Shown here: one piece after another, positions 15,808 to 20,820 of the stretch
Layout of the letters: the number at the start of each line of letters is the position of its first letter
Position numbering within the stretch: the first letter of the stretch is position 1
Virus record (IMG/VR): IMGVR_UViG_3300021956_000093
Span: 1-20,820 of that record
Origin: a virus
Length of the DNA stretch: 20,820 nucleotides
Strand: one strand, 5' to 3'
Translations under genes and position numbers: made by a program
The notes under the pieces: model-generated
The model's database searches: none
Seen by the model: the letters and a program-made list of their open reading frames with translations, nothing else
Told to the model about the DNA's origin: nothing

Positions 15808-17747
15808 TGGCACAATATATTGTTACTGCACCTGACGGAAAAGAAATAACATTAGAAGGCCCTGCTGGGGCTTCACAATCTGATGTTATTGCACAAGCAC
15901 AAAAACTATACCAGCCAACTAAATCACAACCGCAGGCGCAAAAAACACCTGAAGTTGGAAATATGTATACGCAATCTGCAAAAGATATTCAATATTCACC
16001 AGAAGGCATACCTTTAAATACTTCTTCTTATGGTTCTGCACCAACTGGAACAACAAAGTCAGCACAAGAAGCATTAACAAGTACCGTTAGTTTGCCACTT
16101 AATGTGGCTACTGGCGCTGCAAAAGCCCCTGCTGCTATTGCCCAACTTATTGGTAAATATTTTGGTTCAAACGCTGGCGATGTGCCAGTTGATGTTATTA
16201 ATCAAATTGAAAAAGGTACACAGGCCCAAATGGGTGGTGTTGGTAGCGCAGCAAGCCAGGTTGGTAGCGCAGTAGGTCAAGCAGCGCCATTTATGGGAAT
16301 AGGCGTAGCAGGAATGATTCCTAGTTTTGCACAAAAAGTAGCGTTAGGCGCTGGAACTGGCGCATTATCTGGAGTTTTAACGCCTGAACAAACAGGTTTA
16401 AATCCTGAAGAATTTGCTAATGCTAAAACACAAAACATTGGTATACAAAGCCTTTTAGGTGGCGCAATACCTGTTGCTGGTGGCGTTGCAAAAACTTTAT
16501 ACAATTCTGGAAAATCTCTTATTGAACCACTTTATACAGGTGGTAGAGAAGCTATTATTGGTCGTGCATTGCGTCAATTTTCAGGTGACGATGCAGAAAA
16601 AGCTATTTCTAATTTAAAAGGATATGAAACTTTAGTAAAAGGTTCTAATCCTACTGTTGCTGAAGTTGCTAATGTTCCTAGTTTAGCTGCATTGCAAAGA
16701 ACCGCAGTTAATGTGTCGCCAGAAGCTACTAATGCTTTAGCCCAAAGACAAGCTGAAAATGCTATGGCTAGAACAAACGCATTAGAAAATATTGCATCAC
16801 CAACAAGAGTTGCCAAATATCAAGATTTGCGTAGCCGTGTTGCGGAAGATTTGTATTCTGATGCGCTTAAACCTATTGATTTGGGTAAATTAACGCCTGA
16901 ATTAGGCAAAGAAGTTACTGGTCTTATAAAAACTCCAGCAATTAAATCTGCCATGAATCAAGCAAAAGAAAATGCTGCTAATAGAGGTATTGACATTGCT
17001 GACCCATCGGGTTCTATGCGTGGTTTGCATGAAACAAAAATGGCTTTGGATGATGAAATTGCCAAAGTTAAAGCATTAGCTGAAACTAGGGGTGGTGCAA
17101 AAAGCGCACAACTTGATAGTTTGCAAGAAGCTAAAAAGCGTCTTTTAGGATTTATGGAACAAGTAAGCCCTGAATATAAAACTGCAAGACAAACCTATGA
17201 AAGATTATCTAAACCAGTAGAACAATTAACTTCTATTGAAAGTATTGCTGGTAAATCTTTGAATCCAAAAGATTTTTCAGTATATTTAGGTCGTTTTTCT
17301 AATGAATTAGAAAAAGCCAAAAAAGAAGGTTTGTTAACAGACCAACAAATTGGTAGATTAGAAAACATTAAACAAGATTTAATGCGTACAGACTTTGCTG
17401 CTACTGCTGGCAAACCGCCAGGAACAAATACCGTACAAAACCTTGCATACGGAAATATGCTTAATCAGCTTAATTTGCCTAATTTGCTTAGAAGGTCTGG
17501 TCTTGCTGAAACTGTAAGTAATATTGGTTCAAGAGTTGGCGATATTGTTTATGGGAAAGCTAATAAAGAAATAGCTAATCAATTAGCTGAAACATTGCTT
17601 AATCCAAAACAAGCAGCTTCATACATGGAAGCAGTAACAGCAGCACCAAAAAACACTAAAATTACGCCTGAAATTGCAAAACAAATGGAACGGGCTAATT
17701 TAGCTAAATTATTATTAATGCAGTCTGCTGGTCAAGCAGCACAATAA
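15807..17747 (+). CDS. Large internal-virion / DNA-ejection-type protein
   Basis: This 646-residue protein starts at the ATG overlapping the previous stop. Residues 1-35 (YIVTAPDGKEITLEGPAGAS, then DVIAQAQKLY) form a short beta-beta-alpha module common at the N-terminus of phage internal and injection proteins. Residues ~110-250 contain Gly/Ala-rich hydrophobic helices (AQMGGVGSAASQVGSAVGQA, FMGIGVAGMIPSF, VALGAGTGALSGVL) that could insert into membranes during ejection. From ~290 to 640 the protein is charged and helical (DLRSRVAEDLY, QLDSLQEAKKRLLGFME, LAKLLLMQSAGQA). No lysozyme or transglycosylase motif is seen. The size, position and amphipathic make-up fit the largest of a set of three ejection proteins. 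Confidence 0.66.
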   Translation: MAQYIVTAPDGKEITLEGPAGASQSDVIAQAQKLYQPTKSQPQAQKTPEVGNMYTQSAKDIQYSPEGIPLNTSSYGSAPTGTTKSAQEALTSTVSLPLNVATGAAKAPAAIAQLIGKYFGSNAGDVPVDVINQIEKGTQAQMGGVGSAASQVGSAVGQAAPFMGIGVAGMIPSFAQKVALGAGTGALSGVLTPEQTGLNPEEFANAKTQNIGIQSLLGGAIPVAGGVAKTLYNSGKSLIEPLYTGGREAIIGRALRQFSGDDAEKAISNLKGYETLVKGSNPTVAEVANVPSLAALQRTAVNVSPEATNALAQRQAENAMARTNALENIASPTRVAKYQDLRSRVAEDLYSDALKPIDLGKLTPELGKEVTGLIKTPAIKSAMNQAKENAANRGIDIADPSGSMRGLHETKMALDDEIAKVKALAETRGGAKSAQLDSLQEAKKRLLGFMEQVSPEYKTARQTYERLSKPVEQLTSIESIAGKSLNPKDFSVYLGRFSNELEKAKKEGLLTDQQIGRLENIKQDLMRTDFAATAGKPPGTNTVQNLAYGNMLNQLNLPNLLRRSGLAETVSNIGSRVGDIVYGKANKEIANQLAETLLNPKQAASYMEAVTAAPKNTKITPEIAKQMERANLAKLLLMQSAGQAAQ

Positions 17748-17756
17748 GGAAATACT

Positions 17757-18944
17757 ATGCCACGCAACGGTTCGGGTACATACTCTTTAGTAGTTGGAAA
17801 TCCAGTGGTCACTGGAACCACAATTAGTTCAACATGGGCTAATAACACACTTACAGATATTGCTAACGCCCTTACAGGGTCTTTGTCTGCTGACGGTCAA
17901 ACAACCGCTTCTGGCAACCTTAATATGGGTACAAACCGTATTATTAATGTAAGTGACCCACAAAATGCACAAGACGCAGCTACAAAATACTATGTAGACC
18001 AATTAATTGGCGCTTTAGGCACAATGGCTTACCAAGATGCTGATGCTGTTGACATTACTGGTGGCGCTATTGTTAATGTGGATTTAGATTTACATTCTAA
18101 AACCAATGAAATTTATCTTCCTGTTGGCCCTACTTCTTTGCGTACTGCTTCTCCAATACCAGGTTTAATGCGTTTTAATACTGATGCTGGTGGCTTTTAT
18201 GAAGGCTACATTAATAGCACATGGCAAAAGTTTGTTACCGTAAACGAAGGTTCTTACACAATTACTTATGTGGTTGTTGGAGGCGGTGGCGGTAGTGGTG
18301 GTGGACAAGGCGGTGGTGGCGCAGGGGGCGCAGGTAAATACACAGCAAGTACATTAACCGCTATTCCAACCAATGTCTTTACTATGTTAATTGGTGGAGG
18401 TGGTTCTGGTGGTTCTAATGGTACTGCTGGTTCTACAAGTTCAATTACTGGTGTAGCATCTTCTACTGGAGGAATAGGTGGAGGATTATCACCAGACCAA
18501 AATGCTGGTGGTAATGGTGGCGCATCAGGAAATGGTTTTGCTGGCGCAGGTGGGTCGTATGCACCAAATCAATATTCTGGCGGTGGCGGTGGTGCTGCTG
18601 CTGCTGCAAGTGGCAATAGTGGCGGTATTGGTGTAAATAGTGTTATTAGAGGCACATCAGAATACTTTGGCGGTGGTGGTGGCGGTACACCAGGGGGTAG
18701 TGGTGGATTAGGTGGTGGTGGTACTGGTGCTGGCGCTGGTGCTGGAACTGCTGGAGGCGTAAATACTGGCGGTGGTGGTGGTGGTGGAAATAACAATGGT
18801 GTAAATAATGGTGGTTCAGGTGTAATTATTTTGTCTATGCCTACTGCTAATTACACAGGTACACACACAGGAAGCCCAACAGTTATTACATCTGGTAGCA
18901 ATACCATACTTACTTACACTTCTTCTGGCACTTACACAGCATAA
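17757..18944 (+). CDS. Second glycine-rich tail fibre / receptor-binding protein
   Basis: This 395-residue protein has an AAGGAA site. The N-terminus (MPRNGSGTYSLVVGNPVVTG, then TTISSTWANNTLTDIANALT) is a well-known anchoring region of phage fibres. It is followed by GNLNMGTNRIINVSDPQNAQ and DAATKYYVD, a fibre collar-like module, and PGLMRFNTDAGGFYEGYINS around 135-154. From ~167 onward comes a Gly-rich tip beginning TYVVVGGGGG and ending NTILTYTSSGTYTA. That tip is built like the C-terminus of the first fibre, but with a different length and sequence. It probably recognises the host surface or supports the first fibre. It is the last structural gene before lysis. Confidence 0.82.
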   Translation: MPRNGSGTYSLVVGNPVVTGTTISSTWANNTLTDIANALTGSLSADGQTTASGNLNMGTNRIINVSDPQNAQDAATKYYVDQLIGALGTMAYQDADAVDITGGAIVNVDLDLHSKTNEIYLPVGPTSLRTASPIPGLMRFNTDAGGFYEGYINSTWQKFVTVNEGSYTITYVVVGGGGGSGGGQGGGGAGGAGKYTASTLTAIPTNVFTMLIGGGGSGGSNGTAGSTSSITGVASSTGGIGGGLSPDQNAGGNGGASGNGFAGAGGSYAPNQYSGGGGGAAAAASGNSGGIGVNSVIRGTSEYFGGGGGGTPGGSGGLGGGGTGAGAGAGTAGGVNTGGGGGGGNNNGVNNGGSGVIILSMPTANYTGTHTGSPTVITSGSNTILTYTSSGTYTA

Positions 18945-18952
18945 GGACAATT

Positions 18953-19117
18953 ATGTTTATTTTTACTTGGTTATTTGACAAAATTGGCTATATGCCAAAA
19001 GTTAGCGTAGATACTGCATGGTCTTTTCCTACACCTAAAGAAGTTGTCCCAAAAGCTACAACTGTTGCCCAAAAGCCAACAGTAAAAAAGGCTACGACTC
19101 GCAAAAAGAAAGCGTGA
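18953..19117 (+). CDS. 54-residue Lys-rich protein, function unknown
   Basis: An ATG at 18953 follows AAGGA by five bases and gives a 54-residue product. It has a hydrophobic N-terminal patch (MFIFTWLFDKIGYM), a Pro-rich middle (SFPTPKEVVPKATT), and a strongly basic end (KKATTRKKKA). The next gene starts two bases after its stop. The hydrophobic patch is too short for a confident membrane helix, but a membrane-peripheral protein with a cytoplasmic basic tail is possible. It sits at the fibre-lysis border. I do not recognise a family. Confidence 0.6.
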   Translation: MFIFTWLFDKIGYMPKVSVDTAWSFPTPKEVVPKATTVAQKPTVKKATTRKKKA

Positions 19118-19118
19118 C

Positions 19119-19325
19119 ATGGCTGAATTTGATATGTTTAAATTCGGTGGTCTGGTTAATCAGGTTGAGAATTTGCAAGCCAAAGTAGATGACATGGACA
19201 AAGACATCAAGGCTTTGCTTGAACTAGCTAATAAGAGTCGTGGTGGTTTTTGGATGGGAATGGCTGTTGTGTCTGCAATTAGTGGAGTTATTAGCTTTTT
19301 TGCTGGCATATATCACGCAAAATGA
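19119..19325 (+). CDS. Holin-like single-span membrane protein
   Basis: This 68-residue protein has a coiled coil at residues 12-36 (VNQVENLQAKVDDMDKDIKA) and one membrane helix at about 44-64 (FWMGMAVVSAISGVISFFAG). It has the build of XhlA-type haemolysin/holin proteins: cytoplasmic coiled coil and one C-terminal span. Phages place such proteins before the endolysin to time membrane permeabilisation. No strong ribosome site is seen (weak GCAAG-type context), so translation may be coupled to the previous gene, whose stop lies one base before this ATG. Its stop overlaps a possible start of the next gene (ATGA). A role as holin or holin partner is inferred. Confidence 0.7.
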   Translation: MAEFDMFKFGGLVNQVENLQAKVDDMDKDIKALLELANKSRGGFWMGMAVVSAISGVISFFAGIYHAK

Positions 19326-19345
19326 GGCGCAAAACTAGGGGTGCT

Positions 19346-19525
19346 ATGCACTCCAAAACCATGTGGTTTTCCTTTGCATTGGTCGTACTGGGGGTGGTCT
19401 ATGATAATTTTAACTATGTTCAAAATATTATTGACCCTCGTTTGTATGGCGTATGCCTTATTTTTATTGGTATTGTTGTTGCTGTGCTTAGATTTATAAC
19501 CACAATGCCTTTGGAGGATAAATAA
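19346..19525 (+). CDS. Small two-span holin-like membrane protein
   Basis: I choose the ATG at 19346 (59 residues) over the ATG at 19322, because AGGGG lies four bases before it and MHSKTMWF is a start I recall in small phage holin-like proteins. The longer form would add eight basic residues and would overlap the previous stop (ATGA); it cannot be excluded, and dual starts are known in holins. Residues 6-19 and 33-52 are hydrophobic helices, separated by a short loop with IIDPRLYG, and the end is ITTMPLEDK. The small size, two spans and place before the spanins and endolysin support a holin. The stop overlaps the Rz start (TAATG). Confidence 0.65.
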   Translation: MHSKTMWFSFALVVLGVVYDNFNYVQNIIDPRLYGVCLIFIGIVVAVLRFITTMPLEDK

Positions 19526-19944
19526 TGTTTGGTCTAACAATTCCTATTCAGTTTTATATCTATGCAGCGTTATCTTTAGTAGCTATTGGTGGTATTGGCT
19601 ATGGAAAATATGAGTCTGCAAAGTATGATACTTATGTAGCCAAAGCAGAATTAGCTGCAAAAGAACAAGAAATGATTATTCAAGCAAAAGCCAAAGAAGC
19701 CAACCAAGTAACAGAAAAGGTAAAAAATGATTATGAAAATAAGCTATCTCTTATTAAGCATACTTATGGTGGGATGCGCCTCTCCAGTAGCAGTCAAACA
19801 GGCACAATTTCCAACACCACCAGCGCAACTGATGGCACAGCCACCGACCCTAAATTTATTGAAAAATGTGCAATAACCACACAACAGCTTGTTTCATTAC
19901 AAGCGTGGTTAAATGAACAAATAGGCATATTTAATGCAAGGTAA
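19525..19944 (+). CDS. Rz: Rz-like inner-membrane spanin
   Basis: This 139-residue protein has an N-terminal membrane helix at residues ~8-27 (IQFYIYAALSLVAIGGIGYG) and a charged periplasmic coiled coil at ~35-78 (AKAELAAKEQEMIIQAKAKE). It ends in Thr/Ser-rich and short helical segments with one Cys (115). This is the build of inner-membrane spanins, which bridge the envelope and fuse the outer to the inner membrane in the last step of lysis. GGAGG is directly upstream. A complete Rz1 lipoprotein gene is embedded in the +1 frame, which strongly confirms the role. The last 11 bases overlap the endolysin start. Confidence 0.88.
   Translation: MFGLTIPIQFYIYAALSLVAIGGIGYGKYESAKYDTYVAKAELAAKEQEMIIQAKAKEANQVTEKVKNDYENKLSLIKHTYGGMRLSSSSQTGTISNTTSATDGTATDPKFIEKCAITTQQLVSLQAWLNEQIGIFNAR
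19727..19876 (+). CDS. Rz1: Rz1-like outer-membrane spanin lipoprotein, embedded in Rz
   Basis: An ATG at 19727, seven bases after AAGG, opens a 49-codon frame that lies entirely inside the Rz gene in its +1 frame. The product starts MIMKISYLLLSILMVGCASP, a lipoprotein signal with Lys4, a Leu/Ile-rich core and lipobox LMVGC (Cys17), followed by a Pro-rich mature part with FPTPPAQ and QPPTLNLL. That is the classical Rz1 form: a lipid-anchored outer-membrane protein that pairs with Rz. A second in-frame ATG at 19733 gives a two-residue shorter signal. It is shorter than many annotation cut-offs and is easily missed. Confidence 0.88.
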   Translation: MIMKISYLLLSILMVGCASPVAVKQAQFPTPPAQLMAQPPTLNLLKNVQ

Positions 19945-20455
19945 TTTTAAAGAGTGTTTAGACTTAGTTTTAAAGTCTGAAGGTGGTTGGACAGGGCCAC
20001 AAGGATTAAAAGGTGACCCAGGTGGCGAAACCAATTTAGGCGTTACCAAAGCTGTTTGGGAAGAATGGGTAGGTCATCCTGTAGAGTCCCTTAAAAACCT
20101 CACTAAAGACCAAGTAGCACCTTTATATGAACAAAAGTATTGGAGGCCTTGTTATGGAGAAGTATTGCCTAGGGGACTCGACCTTGTTGTCTTTTCAATG
20201 GGAGTTAACGCAGGGCCAGGTAGGTCAGTTAAATTGCTTCAATCATCTATTGGATGCGTACCTGACGGAGTTATTGGCCCAAAAACAAGAGGACTTATTT
20301 GTGACTCCAATACTGCAACTCTTATCACTAAATTCTCTGAAGCTAGACGAGAATATTACCGTTCATTAAAAACCTTCCCCTTATTTGGGAAAGGTTGGCT
20401 TGACAGAGTAGATAAAGAAGAATCAGAAGCCCTTAACATGGCTAAGAACTCTTGA
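19934..20455 (+). CDS. GH108-type endolysin (N-acetylmuramidase-like)
   Basis: This 173-residue protein shows the GH108 signature: SEGGW with the predicted catalytic Glu16, then GDPGGETNLGVTKAVW at 27-42, and EQKYWRPCYGEVLPRGLDLV at 66-85. The C-terminal half has the peptidoglycan-binding type segment SSIGCVPDGVIGPKTRGLI (104-122) and ends with FGKGWLDRVDKEE. This family cleaves the glycan backbone of peptidoglycan. No signal peptide or N-terminal membrane anchor is present, so it should need a holin for release. The start overlaps Rz by 11 bases with no strong ribosome site. The 3' end overlaps the convergent minus-strand gene by 33 bases. Confidence 0.92.
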   Translation: MQGNFKECLDLVLKSEGGWTGPQGLKGDPGGETNLGVTKAVWEEWVGHPVESLKNLTKDQVAPLYEQKYWRPCYGEVLPRGLDLVVFSMGVNAGPGRSVKLLQSSIGCVPDGVIGPKTRGLICDSNTATLITKFSEARREYYRSLKTFPLFGKGWLDRVDKEESEALNMAKNS

Positions 20456-20653
20456 ACCCTTTGTAAGCTGTCCTAAAGGCGTTTCTAGGCGTTTTACACG
20501 ATTGTCTGGGTGACACACCCATTTGTTGCCCATCTTCTTAATCATAGCCTTAGAATCGGCTTTATTCTGTTCTATTAACAACTCATACATGGCATAGCTA
20601 AATCTGCCAGCTTCAATCATCTGTGTTAGTAGTTTCTTGTCGTTCTTTGTCAT
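20423..20653 (-). CDS. Small conserved-looking protein of unknown function
   Basis: This 76-residue protein is on the minus strand, with an AGGGG ribosome site six bases before the ATG. The N-terminal part is helical (NDKKLLTQMIEAGRFSYAMY, then ELLIEQN), and the end contains MIKKMGNKWVCHPDNRVKRL and ETPLGQL. The Cys-His pair might bind metal, but a full motif is not present. The 3' end overlaps the endolysin gene on the other strand by 33 bases. Its start overlaps the end of the neighbouring minus-strand gene by 41 bases. These two genes are probably the start of an oppositely transcribed block beyond the window. No family is recognised. Confidence 0.62.
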   Translation of the reverse strand: MTKNDKKLLTQMIEAGRFSYAMYELLIEQNKADSKAMIKKMGNKWVCHPDNRVKRLETPLGQLTKGSRVLSHVKGF

Positions 20654-20820
20654 GGTTTTCCCCTATAGTGATTTCACCGCAATTTACATTGATGGTAAGC
20701 GACCCATCTTTTTCTTCAATAATGACAAAATCTGTCATTTCTCTTGTGCCTTTCTTAATATTTAGTGCTTTCCGCACCCATTCCAACAATAAAACTAATA
20801 ATGACAATAAAAATAAATCC
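20613..20820 (-). CDS. Small membrane-type or soluble protein, cut by right edge
   Basis: The minus-strand frame is open to the last bases of the window. From the edge it reads a hydrophobic run (LFLLSLLVLLLEW), then VRKALNIKKGTRE, and then MTDFVIIEEKDGSLTINVN with a polar end. It could start at TTG 20807, at ATG 20738 (41 residues, no membrane segment), or outside the window as a longer membrane protein. The hydrophobic run followed by basic residues (RKALNIKKG) is what an inner-membrane anchor with a cytoplasmic tail looks like. The downstream gene starts inside its 3' end. Function unknown. Confidence 0.45.
   Translation of the reverse strand, partial: DLFLLSLLVLLLEWVRKALNIKKGTREMTDFVIIEEKDGSLTINVNCGEITIGENHDKERQETTNTDD

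Noticed and set aside
18569-18796. Poly-proline open frame antisense to the second fibre
   Set aside because: It is the mirror of the GGT/GGC glycine codons, with no ribosome site and no context for a gene.
20127-20369. Alternative plus frame inside the endolysin
   Set aside because: The GH108 motifs lie in the other frame. This frame has no lipobox, membrane segment or ribosome site of note.
20654-20676. T7-type promoter fragment on the minus strand (TCACTATAGGGG)
   Set aside because: Only the 3' half matches the T7 consensus, the upstream recognition part does not, and the bases are explained by the coding frame (EITIGEN) plus the AGGGG ribosome site. No second copy was seen in the window.
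1-20820. CRISPR array, tRNA, integrase, attachment site or insertion sequence
   Set aside because: I looked for regularly spaced repeats, cloverleaf-like arms, recombinase motifs and terminal inverted repeats, and saw none that I could support.

Overview
The window is one contiguous piece of a tailed double-stranded DNA phage genome (or a very similar prophage): its late, virion-building half followed by the lysis module. The genes are tightly packed, with stop/start overlaps of the TAATG and ATGA type, purine-rich ribosome binding sites, and one strand used almost throughout. A portal C-terminus, scaffold, major capsid protein, adaptor, tail hub, GNAT protein, internal/ejection-type proteins and fibres are present, while tape-measure, tail-tube and tail-terminator genes are absent. 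That points to a short-tailed (podovirus-type) particle. The base composition is moderately AT-rich and the spanin pair with an embedded lipoprotein indicates a Gram-negative host. A freshwater or environmental proteobacterium is plausible, but this is inference only.

Layout. 1-777: C-terminal part of the portal protein, cut by the left edge. 777-5988: a cassette between portal and scaffold that holds a 1032-residue glycine-rich tail fibre, a small fibre-associated protein, a small Lys/Gln-rich coiled-coil protein, a glycosyltransferase-like protein that seems to begin at a non-ATG codon, and a small CxxC protein. 6001-9133: scaffold, major capsid protein, a small probable capsid-decoration protein followed by a strong intrinsic terminator, and a coiled-coil protein. 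9130-9627 (minus strand): a free-standing HNH-AP2 endonuclease inserted antisense. 9738-13111: head-tail adaptor and an 819-residue tail hub/nozzle-like protein carrying four tandem beta-type repeats. 13108-17747: a GNAT-family protein and three proteins of the internal-virion/DNA-ejection type. 17757-18944: a second glycine-rich fibre. 18953-20455: a tiny Lys-rich protein, two small holin-like membrane proteins, Rz with Rz1 wholly embedded in another frame, and a GH108 endolysin. 20423-20820: two small minus-strand genes, marking a change of transcription direction; the last one runs off the right edge.

How the genes work together. The portal, scaffold and capsid genes build the procapsid. 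The adaptor and hub genes close it with a short tail, the two fibres (perhaps modified or assisted by neighbouring small genes and the glycosyltransferase-like protein) recognise the host, and the internal proteins are ejected with the DNA. The holin-like, endolysin and spanin genes then break the three envelope layers. I found no CRISPR array, tRNA, rRNA, insertion sequence, integrase or attachment site. The most unusual features are the apparent AUU-initiated glycosyltransferase-like gene, the modular repeats inside the tail hub, and the antisense homing endonuclease with its own promoter-like sequence.
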